Source: Chryseobacterium angstadtii
GTDB taxonomy: Bacteria; Bacteroidota; Bacteroidia; Flavobacteriales; Weeksellaceae
Assembly: GCF_001045465.1 (NCBI RefSeq)
Contig: NZ_LFND01000004.1
Coordinates: forward strand, 62,001-126,000
Direction: 5' to 3'
DNA: 64,000 nt
In this document: in pieces, positions 44,571 through 53,376 of the stretch
Numbering within the stretch: the stretch's first letter is position 1
How the letters are laid out: each line of letters opens with the position of its first letter
Notes under the pieces: generated by a model
The model's database searches: none
Told to the model about the DNA's origin: nothing
What the model saw: only the letters and a program-made list of their open reading frames with translations
Position numbers and translations under genes: made by a program

Positions 44571-44932
44571 ATGAAAAGCTAAGAACTCTAAGAAAACAGA
44601 AAGGCATTACTCAGCAATATCTTGCTGATATCATTGCAACCGATGTATCCAACTATAGCTGTAAAGAAAGCGGTGATGTCAGAATATTTGATGACGAGTG
44701 GGAAAAGCTGGCGAAAGCTTTGGACGTAAAAGTAGAAGACATTAAGGAAGAAAAATCGGGTAATACAGTCAATTTTACTGATTCATCTACCAATTCCGGA
44801 ACTGCAATTCTTAATAATCATTACAACATCCCGGATTATATCTTAGAAAACCAGCAGGAATATATTACCCTCCTGAAACAACAGATAGAAGAACTGAAAA
44901 AGGAAAACAAGAAGTTGAAATCCGGAAAATAA
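44571..44932 (+). pseudogene. XRE-type HTH regulator with a frameshift in the second codon region
   Basis: From ATG 44571 the frame stops after three codons (ATG AAA AGC TAA). In the next frame an uninterrupted 118-codon stretch runs to 44932. It contains LRKQKGITQQYLADIIATD (an XRE helix-turn-helix), EWEKLAKALDVKVEDI and a C-terminal coiled coil (LLKQQIEELKKENKKLKS). Loss of one A from an A5 run (ATGAAAAAGCTAAGA to ATGAAAAGCTAAGA) explains this exactly. The only later canonical start (TTG 44720) lacks the DNA-binding part. A sequencing error in the homopolymer is possible. Confidence 0.7.
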
Positions 44933-45287
44933 AACTCTAAAACAGATCATTATAACAAAACTGCTCTATACCAGAAGCAGTTTTTTTCGTTTATGCCCTT
45001 CTATAACCGTCGACACGCCCTTGCATAAGTCCATCTACCCCCTTACCCAAGGGGTGCCTCCCCTTCCATAAATGGATAGAGACTGTTTACAAAGTAGCTG
45101 AAGGCCGTTATAAAGAACCTCTGAATGCTTATAAAAGAGGCTGAAGCAGTTTAAGGAAGGGGCGAGAGATGGCAGTTCAACTGTATAGAGGGAGTTCTAG
45201 ACTTTATAAGCTTGAAAGCTTGAAAGTTTCTATTAAAGATCTGTGAGATCTGAGCAATCTGCGGGAAATAAAACTGGTAACATTAAG
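44933..45287. other. Intergenic region before the repeat pair
   Basis: No gene on either strand. It holds a weak hairpin after the HTH pseudogene (GAAGCAG near 44970), then GA-rich low-complexity sequence. Confidence 0.4.
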
Positions 45288-45352
45288 TTTTGGCTAAAGC
45301 CAAATGACATTTTGTTTCTATTTAAGCTGGCTAAAGCCCGCTCCTATTGAAT
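45288..45352 (+). repeat. Dispersed repeat B, copy 1
   Basis: Starts TTTTGGCTAAAGCC and ends GGCTAAAGCCCGCTCCTATT. Further copies at 48471-48537 (inverted) and 56126-56194. Confidence 0.75.
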
Positions 45353-45404
45353 ATAATGAGTTATTGTTCAATAGAAAACCTGAGATTTCATTTTCACCAA
45401 GACC

Positions 45405-45498
45405 GTCATTGCGAACCGCAGGTGAAGCAATCTCATTTGGTGCATTACAAAAAATTGAATTGAAGAGATTGCTTCGTCGCTTTGCTCCTCGCAATGAC
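45405..45498 (+). repeat. Dispersed repeat A, copy 1 (94 bp, inverted termini)
   Basis: Begins GTCATTGCGA and ends TCGCAATGAC, a perfect 10-bp terminal inverted repeat. About 90% identical, in opposite orientation, to 48325-48418. MITE-like appearance. Confidence 0.8.
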
Positions 45499-45546
45499 AA
45501 AAAGGGTGACTTTTGCGGTAAAAAGATCAATCAATTAAAGTAAAAT

Positions 45547-45571
45547 AAAAAAGCGCACCCATCGGGTACGC
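45547..45571 (-). terminator. Terminator of trxB
   Basis: Imperfect 8-bp stem GCGCACCC (45553-45560) / GGGTACGC (45564-45571) with one mismatch, followed on the minus strand by a T run; 24 bp after the trxB stop. Confidence 0.7.
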
Positions 45572-45594
45572 TCTGTATTGTAAAAAGCTGAATA

Positions 45595-46536
45595 TTAATG
45601 TAATTCAGCAAGGTATTTCTCTGCATCCATTGCAGCCATACAACCGCTTCCTGCTGCTGTAATTGCCTGTCTGTAGATGTGATCCTGAACATCTCCTGCT
45701 GCAAATACACCCGGAAGATTGGTTCTTGTAGATCCTTTTTCAGTCACGATATAACCGTTTTCATCAAGATCAATCTGTCCAACGAAGATGTCTGTATTTG
45801 GCTTGTGTCCAATGGCGATGAAGATTCCTTCTACATCAACAGTAGACGTTTCCTGTGTCTGGTTATTGATAATCACCGCTCTTTCTACCAAGCTGTTTTC
45901 ACCTTCGATACCTGTTAATTCATGGTTGAATTTCACTTCGATATTCGGAGTATTTTCCACTCTGTGAACCATTGCTTTAGAGGCTCTGAATACGTCTTTT
46001 CTCACCAGCATCGTTACCTTTTTTGTCAGTTTTGCAAGGTAAGTCGCTTCTTCTGCTGCCGTATCTCCTGCTCCTACTACCACGACATCTTTTCCTCTGT
46101 AGAAAAATCCATCACATGTAGCACATGCGGAAACACCCCCTCCTGCATATTTTTTCTCATCCTCAAGACCTAAATATTTAGCAGTAGCTCCTGTGGAGAT
46201 AATAACTGTTTTGGCCAGGATTTCTTTATTTCCTGCATATAATTTGTGAACACCGCCTTCTTCTTTGGAGAACTCAGCTTTGGTGATCATTTCGTAATGA
46301 ACTTTGGTTTCGAATCTTTCCGCCTGCTTTTGCAGATCCATCATCATTTCAGGCCCTGTAATCCCTGCCGGATATCCTGGAAAGTTATCAACCTCCGTAG
46401 TTGTGGTTAATTGTCCGCCCGGCTCCAAACCTGTGTATAATTCAGGTTTCAAGTCTGCTCTTGCTGCATAAATAGCCGCTGTAAAGCCAGAAGGCCCAGA
46501 TCCAACGATCACACAATCTAAAATGTTTTGTTCCAT
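45595..46536 (-). CDS. trxB: Thioredoxin reductase
   Basis: 313 aa. FAD motif GSGPSGFTAAIYAARA (residues 12-27), redox-active Cys138-A-T-Cys141 (SACATCDGFF), NADPH motif GAGDTAAEEATYLA and the closing FAD motif FAAGDVQDH. It reduces thioredoxin with NADPH in the cytoplasm. Length and motif order are standard for bacterial low-molecular-weight TrxB. Confidence 0.97.
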   Translation of the reverse strand: MEQNILDCVIVGSGPSGFTAAIYAARADLKPELYTGLEPGGQLTTTTEVDNFPGYPAGITGPEMMMDLQKQAERFETKVHYEMITKAEFSKEEGGVHKLYAGNKEILAKTVIISTGATAKYLGLEDEKKYAGGGVSACATCDGFFYRGKDVVVVGAGDTAAEEATYLAKLTKKVTMLVRKDVFRASKAMVHRVENTPNIEVKFNHELTGIEGENSLVERAVIINNQTQETSTVDVEGIFIAIGHKPNTDIFVGQIDLDENGYIVTEKGSTRTNLPGVFAAGDVQDHIYRQAITAAGSGCMAAMDAEKYLAELH

Positions 46537-46826
46537 AATTTATTTTGTTCAAAAATATTTTAATTCAGACTGCTAATTTCGGAATTTTTAATGTTTTTTT
46601 AAAGTATTTTTAATGATACTTGTCAATATGAGATATGTTGAATTTCGATGGTGCTGTTGCGGGCATCGGGTTTCGGGGTTCAGAGGTTCGAGGTATTGAG
46701 ATTCGGGGTTGATTGTCTGCAAAAATTTAATACTTTTGTTTTCATCACCTTTACCCATCATATCTCGCAAATCGTACCTCATAATCTTATAAATGCATCA
46801 CGCAACCCATCACCTCCTATCTCGCC
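46537..46826. other. Intergenic region between holA and trxB
   Basis: 290 bp. 46640-46720 contains degenerate repeats of GGGTTCAGAGG/ GGGTTTCGGGG type, similar to those at 7170-7215. No gene supported. Confidence 0.4.
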
Positions 46827-47864
46827 TCACACCTTCATCTTAATCTTATCAACATTAATAATTTTATACACCAATTCTTTGATAAGTTCAGCTTCGCCCA
46901 TATTCACTGCACCAAGCCCCTTCCCTTTCATATCAAACTCCCTTAAAATAGAAATGACTCTGGTGGCATGTTTTAAAGGATAAAGCCTTGCACTTTCTGC
47001 ATAATCTTTAATAAAATAGGGGTTCACACCCATCTGTGAAGCAATCACCTGCTGGGGCTGCCCGGCCATAGTCTGATAGATAATCACATTGGAAAAATAG
47101 CTGTAAAGATTGGCAAGCATCATTACGAAGGGATTATTCTTAGGATTCTTACCCATAAAATGAGCAATTCTGAATGCTGCATCCGCATTTTTAGTCCCCA
47201 AAGCTTTCTGAAGCTCAAAAACATTATACTCCTTACTGATCCCGATATGGTTTTCTACAATAGTCCCGTCCAGCACTTCACCTTCTTTAAGTATAATTTT
47301 CAGTTTATTAAGCTCATTGGCAATTCTTGAAAGATCATTACCCAGATATTCTGCAAGCAGATGGGAAATATTGGGAGCTGTTTTAATTTTCAGCTGTGCA
47401 CATTCGTCTGCAATCCATTTTGGAAGATTGGTATCCCGCACCGATTCACTTAAAAAAAGAGCTTTGGCTTTATCTAAAGCTTTTGTAGCTTTTTTACGGC
47501 TGTCCAGCTTTTTATGTTTATGGGCAAAAACCAAAACTGTTGATGGAACCGGATTTTCTACATAGGTTTCCAGAACACGGTTTTCTTCCTCATTCAACTT
47601 CAGATCCTGAGCTTCTTTTACAATGATAAGCTGCTTGTCTCCCATCATAGGAAACTGTCTGGCCAGAGAAAGGATTTCCTGATAAGAAGTATCTTTTCCA
47701 TACACTACCGTCTGGTTAAAAGCTTTTTCATCTTCCTCCAGATAGTCGTGTTCAAGCACTTTTACAGCGGCATCAATAAAGTAAGCTTCTTCTCCGTGAA
47801 AAAAATAAATAGGTAAAACTTCTTTATTTTTAATATTTTTGAGGATTAAATCTAATTCTTTCAT
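46827..47864 (-). CDS. holA: DNA polymerase III subunit delta
   Basis: 345 aa, standard length for HolA. N-terminal domain with PIYFFHGEEAYFIDAAVKVL, then FPMMGDKQLIIVKEAQDLK and LAEYLGNDLSRIANELNKL, all typical of the clamp-loader delta fold; delta lacks ATPase motifs, as here. It opens the beta clamp during loader action. It is divergent from the HsdR-N-like gene with a 7-bp gap. Confidence 0.93.
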   Translation of the reverse strand: MKELDLILKNIKNKEVLPIYFFHGEEAYFIDAAVKVLEHDYLEEDEKAFNQTVVYGKDTSYQEILSLARQFPMMGDKQLIIVKEAQDLKLNEEENRVLETYVENPVPSTVLVFAHKHKKLDSRKKATKALDKAKALFLSESVRDTNLPKWIADECAQLKIKTAPNISHLLAEYLGNDLSRIANELNKLKIILKEGEVLDGTIVENHIGISKEYNVFELQKALGTKNADAAFRIAHFMGKNPKNNPFVMMLANLYSYFSNVIIYQTMAGQPQQVIASQMGVNPYFIKDYAESARLYPLKHATRVISILREFDMKGKGLGAVNMGEAELIKELVYKIINVDKIKMKV

Positions 47865-47871
47865 CTTATTA

Positions 47872-48303
47872 ATGGAACTTCCAAAACTGAATTTTCAGGA
47901 AACTTTTGATTTTAAATTCAAGAAAGACAAAGATAAGTTTTTTATTTATGACTTGGTCCGCAAAACTTACCTTCTGCTCACTCCTGAAGAATGGGTACGC
48001 CAACACTGGATCCACTATTATCTTACGGTAAAAGCCTATTCTCCATCAGCATTGATCACAGAAAAAAAAATCCTTCTGAACGGTCTCACTAAAAGAATTG
48101 ATCTCCTGGTTACCGAAAAAACAGAACCTGTAATTCTTATTGAATGCAAAGCTCCACAGATCAAACTTACAGAGAAAACATTTGAACAGACCGCCAGATA
48201 TAACTCCATTATCGGAGCGAAAGAAATTATCCTGACGAATGGACTGCATCATATCAATGCTTATTATGAAGATGGACAGTATCTGTTTTATAAACCGGAC
48301 TAA
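47872..48303 (+). CDS. HsdR N-terminal-domain protein (stand-alone PD-(D/E)xK fold)
   Basis: 143 aa from ATG 47872 (MELPKLNFQETFDFKF); the longer frame from 47839 overlaps holA. RIDLLVTEKTEPVILIECKA holds the Asp and ExK of a PD-(D/E)xK nuclease-type core, as in the N-terminal domain of type I restriction subunit R. No helicase or specificity gene is nearby, so it is not a type I system. This small gene next to holA appears to be a conserved Bacteroidota arrangement; the role is unknown. Confidence 0.82.
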   Translation: MELPKLNFQETFDFKFKKDKDKFFIYDLVRKTYLLLTPEEWVRQHWIHYYLTVKAYSPSALITEKKILLNGLTKRIDLLVTEKTEPVILIECKAPQIKLTEKTFEQTARYNSIIGAKEIILTNGLHHINAYYEDGQYLFYKPD

Positions 48304-48324
48304 ATTTTCAATTATACCAATCTT

Positions 48325-48418
48325 GTCATTGCGAGGAGCGAAGCGACGAAACAATCTCTTCAACTAAATTCTTTGTAATGAACCGAATGAGATTGCTTCA
48401 CCTGCGGTTCGCAATGAC
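48325..48418 (-). repeat. Dispersed repeat A, copy 2 (inverted relative to copy 1)
   Basis: Same 94-bp length and same terminal GTCATTGCGA / TCGCAATGAC. Opposite orientation to 45405-45498. Confidence 0.8.
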
Positions 48419-48470
48419 AGGATTGGTGAAAATAAAATCTGGAGTTCTCTGCTGAGCAACAAATCATTGT

Positions 48471-48537
48471 ATTCAATAGGAACGGGCTTTAGCCCGTTAA
48501 AAAATAAACCAAAATTTCATTTGGCTTCAGCCAAAAC
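48471..48537 (-). repeat. Dispersed repeat B, copy 2 (inverted)
   Basis: ATTCAATAGGAACGGGCTTT ... GGCTTCAGCCAAAACC; reverse complement of the copy at 45288-45352. Confidence 0.75.
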
Positions 48538-48592
48538 CTAAAACTGGAATTTTCCCATCATACTATTCATTTCCGAGAGCTGAAAAATAAAA

Positions 48593-48792
48593 CCACAAAA
48601 GCCACAAAAGTTTTGGAACACGTCAGTTATTTTTAAAGTAAAATACATTGCATCTAGAAAGTTCACTAAAGTTTAACGAAAATCTTTGATTTTCCACTTT
48701 TGTACTCTTATTATTTTCAGACTCATAAAACATTTAATATTAAAGTAAGCTAAAGTATTTAAAAGAATAAAAAACTTTTGTGACTTTTGTGG
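48593..48792. repeat. 200-bp element with 22-bp terminal inverted repeats
   Basis: Left arm at 48593-48614 begins CCACAAAAGCCACAAAAG; right arm at 48771-48792 is its reverse complement with one mismatch. The interior is AT-rich and non-coding. MITE-like or a structured mRNA/terminator element upstream of the HAD gene. Confidence 0.65.
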
Positions 48793-48827
48793 TTAAATAA
48801 ATACATTTGAATAAGTTTAAAAACAAT

Positions 48828-49439
48828 ATGGAAATTAAAAATATCATCTTCGATTTTGGCGGCGTTTTAATGGATTGGGATCCGAGGTATTTTTTCAAAG
48901 ATTATTTCAAGGATGACGAAAAAATGGAATACTTTCTGGAACACATCGCCCAGTCTGAATGGAATGAGGAACAGGACCGCGGAAGAAGTCTTGCAGAAGG
49001 AACCGAAATCCAGGTGAAAAAGTTTCCGGAATGGGAAAAAGAACTAAAAGCTTACTATGATAACTGGACTATAATGCTGAAAAGCGACATACCCAAAAAC
49101 GTAGATATATTAAGACGTCTGGAAAAAACTGACTATCAATTGTTCGGGTTGACGAACTGGTCTGAAGAAACTTTTCCTTATGCCGTGGAAAATTATGATT
49201 TCTTCCAGATCTTTGATGGAAAAATTGTGGTTTCAGGAACTGAAAAACTGATTAAACCGGATCCGAAAATATGGCATGTGCTTTTAGAAAGATATCATCT
49301 TCAAATCAGTGAATCCGTGTTTATTGATGATAATCCTAAAAATATTGAAATGGCTCATTCACTGGGATTTAAAACCATCAAAATCAATCCTGATACAGAT
49401 CTGGAACTGGAATTAAAAGAATTGGGAGTTAAGTTTTAA
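48828..49439 (+). CDS. HAD-superfamily hydrolase
   Basis: 203 aa from ATG 48828 (MEIKNIIFDFGGVLMDWD). HAD motif I has FDFGGVLMD; unusually the first Asp is followed by FGG, as in the YihX/epoxide hydrolase-N-like branch. Motif II LFGLTNWSEE, motif III KPDPKIWHVLLERY, motif IV FIDDNPKNIEMA. Cytosolic phosphatase of small metabolites (for example sugar phosphates); substrate not predictable. Single-gene unit. Confidence 0.88.
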   Translation: MEIKNIIFDFGGVLMDWDPRYFFKDYFKDDEKMEYFLEHIAQSEWNEEQDRGRSLAEGTEIQVKKFPEWEKELKAYYDNWTIMLKSDIPKNVDILRRLEKTDYQLFGLTNWSEETFPYAVENYDFFQIFDGKIVVSGTEKLIKPDPKIWHVLLERYHLQISESVFIDDNPKNIEMAHSLGFKTIKINPDTDLELELKELGVKF

Positions 49440-49580
49440 TCAACCTCAACTTTATAACTGATCAAACATCCTCATAATAAGTTATTTTTATTAATTTAGA
49501 TGAGGATTTTTTATGATCTTGAAATAAAAAGCCGATCATTTTCACCTTTCAATTACAATAGCTTATCTAAAATTACCGAT

Positions 49581-50324
49581 ATGATACGTACCATTTTATT
49601 AGCAGCTTGTATAATGAGCACAGGAACTTTTTTCAGCCAGAAACTTAAAACAGTTTCTTATCAGGACGGCTCACAGAAACTGAATGGCCTGGTAACCTCC
49701 AATGCCGGAAAAAAACTTCCGGGCGTTTTGATCCTTCCTGCCTGGAAAGGTATTGATGATGAAGCCAAAACAGCCGCAGCCGAACTCGAGAAACAGGGAT
49801 ACATAGCCTTCATTGCAGATATTTACGGTGAAGGAAACATTCCAAAAGACAATGCTTCTGCAGGGAAATCCGCCGGCTATTATAAACAGAATTATGAGGC
49901 TTACCAGAAACGTATTTCATTGGCTTTGGAAGAATTGAAAAAAAACGGAGCGGTTGCCGATAAAATTGCTGTGATTGGCTATTGCTTCGGTGGAACAGGA
50001 GCTTTAGAATCCGCAAGAGGAAGCCTTCCGGTAGTGGGAGTTGTTTCTATTCACGGAAGTATCGGAAAAGATCAAACCAGAAAAAACGGGCCTATTTCTA
50101 CGAAAATTTTAGTGGAAAATCCTGCCGATGATCAGGGAGTAACTCCTGAAGACTATAATAATCTGATCAAGGAGATGAATGAAGGAAATGCTGACTGGCA
50201 AATCATTACCTATGCTCATTCGAAGCACACTTTCACAGATCCGAAATCGCCGGACTATAATGAAGTAATGGCGAAAAGAGCATGGAACCATACGTTGATG
50301 TTTTTGAAGGAAATTCTGAAATAA
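49581..50324 (+). CDS. Dienelactone hydrolase-family protein, exported
   Basis: 247 aa from ATG 49581 (MIRTILLAACIMSTGTFFSQ), which gives a clean signal peptide; the open frame starts earlier at 49500. Alpha/beta hydrolase with nucleophile elbow GYCFGG (Cys as in dienelactone hydrolases), Asp in ENPADDQGVTPE and His in AHSKHTFTDPKSPDYNE. Probably periplasmic ester or lactone cleavage; substrate unknown. Confidence 0.88.
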   Translation: MIRTILLAACIMSTGTFFSQKLKTVSYQDGSQKLNGLVTSNAGKKLPGVLILPAWKGIDDEAKTAAAELEKQGYIAFIADIYGEGNIPKDNASAGKSAGYYKQNYEAYQKRISLALEELKKNGAVADKIAVIGYCFGGTGALESARGSLPVVGVVSIHGSIGKDQTRKNGPISTKILVENPADDQGVTPEDYNNLIKEMNEGNADWQIITYAHSKHTFTDPKSPDYNEVMAKRAWNHTLMFLKEILK

Positions 50325-50441
50325 TCTGCCGACATCCGACATCAATACCTGTAAAAATTTTGGGAAATTCAGCTATAGGTCAATAAAAAATAAGATGAAT
50401 ACGGATTATTTGAAAGTTAAACTCCTACATAAAAACCAGAC

Positions 50442-51782
50442 ATGAAAAAATTAGCTTGTTTTATTTTTATTTACTTCGCATGTTCCAGCTCTATTTTGGC
50501 GCAAACATCCGGATACAGCCCAAGCCCAGAAAATATTCAAACCCGGGAATGGTTTACGAATGCCAAGTTTGGGATGTTTATTCATTGGGGAATATTCAGT
50601 ATTCCAGGGAGCGGTGAATGGGTGATGAATAACAGAAATATTACCGTAAATAATTATTCGAGATTAGAAAAATTCTTTAACCCAGTTAATTTTAATGCAC
50701 ATGACTGGGTAAGTCTCGCCAAAGCTTCCGGGATGAAATATATTACTCTGATCACGCGCCATCATGATGGTTTTAGTTTATGGGATACCCAATATTCTGA
50801 TTTCAATATCATGAATACCCCGTACAAAAAAGACATCGTTAAAATGATTGCTGATGAATGCCATAAACAGGGAATAAAACTATTTCTTTACTATTCATTA
50901 CTCGACTGGCGCAGAAACGACTATTCTTATTGGACAGGCAGAACAGGGCAAGGCACAGGCCGTACCGAACGGGGCAATTGGAATGACTACATTCAATTTA
51001 TGAAAAATCAGCTTACCGAGCTTCTTACTCATTATGGAAAGATTGACGGAATATGGTTTGACGGGTACTGGGATCAGATGGATGAAGAAACCAAAGACAG
51101 AAAGGACAATGATGTGCGTATAGACTGGCATACTCGTGAACTCTATGACCTCATCCATACAATACAGCCACAGTGTATGGTGGGAAACAATCATCATATG
51201 ACTCCCCTGCCAGGCGAAGATTTCCAGATGTTTGAACAGGATGTTCCCGGGGAAAACACTTCAGGTTTAAGTTTTCAGAAAATATCTGATCTTCCTCTTG
51301 AAACCTGTGCTACCCTAAACAACAGCTGGGGCTTTAATTTAACGGATTCTGCTTATAAAACTCCTGCCCAGATTGTAAAACTTCTTGTAGCTTCTGCAGG
51401 TAACGGCGGGAACCTATTGCTGAATATAGGCCCGATGCCCAACGGAGAAATACAACCGGAATTTGTTAGTCAGCTCAACTGGATCGGAAAATGGTTAAAA
51501 ACCTACAGGGAAAGTGTTTACGGAACAAAAGGGGGCTACATAAAACCTCAAAAATGGGGTTGTATTACCCAATCCGGTAAAAAGATATATGTTCATATTT
51601 TGCAAAAAGACGCCGGAAGTATAAAACTTGAAAAATTCCCTTACCGGAAAGTAACTAAAGCATATCTTTTAAAAGACAACGCCTCAGTAAAAACAGTCCT
51701 GAAAAACAACATACTGGAAATTCCGGAGCAAACTGTCACCCCTGAGGACCCTGACCAGGTCGTTGTATTGGAAGTGGCTTAG
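50442..51782 (+). CDS. Alpha-L-fucosidase, GH29
   Basis: 446 aa with signal peptide (ends ILAQ, residue 21). GH29 marks: FGMFIHWGIFSIPGSGEW, ITRHHDGFSLWDTQYSDFN, and the nucleophile Asp in GIWFDGYWDQ (around residue 207). The C-terminal beta sandwich (about 350-446) is typical. It hydrolyses terminal L-fucose from glycans in the periplasm or at the surface. A strong bidirectional terminator follows. No SusCD or other glycosidase is adjacent. Confidence 0.93.
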   Translation: MKKLACFIFIYFACSSSILAQTSGYSPSPENIQTREWFTNAKFGMFIHWGIFSIPGSGEWVMNNRNITVNNYSRLEKFFNPVNFNAHDWVSLAKASGMKYITLITRHHDGFSLWDTQYSDFNIMNTPYKKDIVKMIADECHKQGIKLFLYYSLLDWRRNDYSYWTGRTGQGTGRTERGNWNDYIQFMKNQLTELLTHYGKIDGIWFDGYWDQMDEETKDRKDNDVRIDWHTRELYDLIHTIQPQCMVGNNHHMTPLPGEDFQMFEQDVPGENTSGLSFQKISDLPLETCATLNNSWGFNLTDSAYKTPAQIVKLLVASAGNGGNLLLNIGPMPNGEIQPEFVSQLNWIGKWLKTYRESVYGTKGGYIKPQKWGCITQSGKKIYVHILQKDAGSIKLEKFPYRKVTKAYLLKDNASVKTVLKNNILEIPEQTVTPEDPDQVVVLEVA

Positions 51783-51796
51783 ACAGAACAAAAAAT

Positions 51797-51824
51797 AAAA
51801 GACAAATTGAGAAATTTGTCTTTT
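51797..51824. terminator. Bidirectional terminator between fucosidase and cupin genes
   Basis: Perfect 12-bp stem AAAAGACAAATT / AATTTGTCTTTT with loop GAGA; A-rich before and T-rich after. Serves both convergent genes. Confidence 0.85.
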
Positions 51825-51854
51825 TATTTTAATTAGGTAGGTTTAATCTACTCA

Positions 51855-52214
51855 TTATCCTTCTCTATTCACCAGATCCATAGAAAATGCAGGAAGACAG
51901 ATCGCGATATACTCACAGGATTCCGAAAAAGGATTGCTGTAACGTACTCTTGCTCCTTTTTCAATAAGGATGCTCTGTCCTTTTTCAAGAATCACGACCT
52001 CGCCATCTATTTCGAATTGTTTTTTACCCGAAATAATAAGGGTAAATTCATCAAATTCAGGGGTCTGATGTGGCTCACTCCAATCCGGAGGTGCTACCAT
52101 GTGGGCAATAGATACATTTGAATTTCCTGTAGAATTTCCCCAATGTTCTTCTATTAATTTTCCGTCTGTGGTAGGCACTACAAACGGAGATTTCTGGATT
52201 TTATATTTTTTCAC
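51855..52214 (-). CDS. Small cupin protein
   Basis: 119 aa single-domain beta barrel: HQTPEFDEFTLIISGKKQFE and DGEVVILEKGQSILIEKGAR fit cupin motifs 1 and 2, with the His/Glu metal ligands. It overlaps the GNAT gene by 4 bp (ATGA-type coupling). Role unknown; could bind a small ligand or act as an epimerase/dioxygenase. Confidence 0.82.
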   Translation of the reverse strand: MKKYKIQKSPFVVPTTDGKLIEEHWGNSTGNSNVSIAHMVAPPDWSEPHQTPEFDEFTLIISGKKQFEIDGEVVILEKGQSILIEKGARVRYSNPFSESCEYIAICLPAFSMDLVNREG

Positions 52215-52738
52215 GATTGGCTTTCTTTTTTTATTTCATACACAAAATTGGTTCTCGTAGGCTCTCCAAAATACGCTACTTCCTCTTCTGCGACCTTCAC
52301 TCCGCCTATTCTTTCCAATGCAGTCTGGGAACGGAAATTTTCCTTTCCGATATGGAAATACACCGTATCTACAAACTGGAAGATATAGTCCAGCATTATT
52401 TTCTTGATCTGTGGATTAATGCCTTTTCCCCAGGATTTGGTTCCGTAGAAAGTATATCCTATAAAAATGCTGTTTCTGTCTTCATCAAAACTATAAAAAC
52501 GGGTACTGCCTAAAACATCTCCGGAAGATTTTTCAATGATTTTAAAAGCTCCTTCGCTTTCCATAGCTCCTTTAAAAAAGTTTTCAAAAACTTCTCTTTG
52601 GTAACGGTCTTTATTGGGATGCTGTTCCCAGACTCTGGGATCGGAAGCTACTTCATACAGGGACTCAAAATCCCCTTGCTGTAAGGGGATTAATTGGTAT
52701 TCCTGATTTTCTAAAACAGGTTGTATAGAAAATTTCAT
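52211..52738 (-). CDS. GNAT-family N-acetyltransferase
   Basis: 175 aa. RimJ/RimL-type: LIPLQQGDFESLYEVASDP at the start, SIFIGYTFYGTKSWGKGINP (acetyl-CoA binding loop region) and FHIGKENFRSQTALERIGGV near the C-terminus. It acetylates an amino group of a protein or small molecule. Ends 4 bp inside the cupin gene and follows the DUF2911 gene by 3 bp, so these form one transcript. Confidence 0.85.
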   Translation of the reverse strand: MKFSIQPVLENQEYQLIPLQQGDFESLYEVASDPRVWEQHPNKDRYQREVFENFFKGAMESEGAFKIIEKSSGDVLGSTRFYSFDEDRNSIFIGYTFYGTKSWGKGINPQIKKIMLDYIFQFVDTVYFHIGKENFRSQTALERIGGVKVAEEEVAYFGEPTRTNFVYEIKKESQS

Positions 52739-52741
52739 TGC

Positions 52742-53347
52742 TTAACTTTTTGCTTTAGCTGCGTCAGCTTCTATTTTCTTGATTTCTTTCAGTTTATCCG
52801 AAATTTTGATTACGGCATCCGGTTTAGCAGGTTTCAAAGCAACTTCTGCCTGAGCCATATCCCACTTAATCACTAAATTTCCTGAGTTTTCATCAGTTGG
52901 ATTAAGCGTAATTTCAAACCATTCCTGCTTGTCTGCCAATTTGTTTACCGGAACTGTAACATCTACCACATCCTGTTTCGGATCGTAGGTATAAGCACCC
53001 CACTGCTGGAAGTCTTTGTTCAATATTACTTTCCATTCTTTTTCTGTAGGAATGATAAACAGTCCGTATGTACCTGCCGGAACCATTTTTCCACCAAAAT
53101 TCACAGACTGTCCGAATGTAATTTTTGTAGATGAGTTGGCTCCCGCTCTCCAAACCTGTCCGTAAGGAACCAGTTCTCCGAAGATCTTACGTCCTTTCAC
53201 TCCCGGTCTTCCGTAATCAATGGTAATTTTTGACATTGAAAACTGCTGTTCTACTTTCTGACGCGGGCTGGCTGCCGGTACTGAGTAATCCTGAGCAAAG
53301 GTTAAGGCCGAAGCCGATATGCAAAGTGCAAATAGTAACTTTTTCAC
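52742..53347 (-). CDS. DUF2911-family exported protein
   Basis: 201 aa from GTG 53347, which gives a compact signal peptide (MKKLLFALCISASALTFAQ); an ATG at 53380 overlaps the ogt stop (ATGA) and is an alternative. The domain shows SPRQKVEQQFSMSKITIDYG, GVKGRKIFGELVPYGQVWRA and GTYGLFIIPTEKEW, characteristic for DUF2911 of Bacteroidota. The C-terminus is a basic coil. Function unknown; periplasmic. Confidence 0.82.
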   Translation of the reverse strand: MKKLLFALCISASALTFAQDYSVPAASPRQKVEQQFSMSKITIDYGRPGVKGRKIFGELVPYGQVWRAGANSSTKITFGQSVNFGGKMVPAGTYGLFIIPTEKEWKVILNKDFQQWGAYTYDPKQDVVDVTVPVNKLADKQEWFEITLNPTDENSGNLVIKWDMAQAEVALKPAKPDAVIKISDKLKEIKKIEADAAKAKS

Positions 53348-53376
53348 GTGTAAATTTTTGCCTAAATTTACAAAAA

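Noticed and set aside
47872..48303. Type I restriction system
   Set aside because: Only an HsdR N-terminal-like domain is present; no helicase, methylase or specificity gene nearby.
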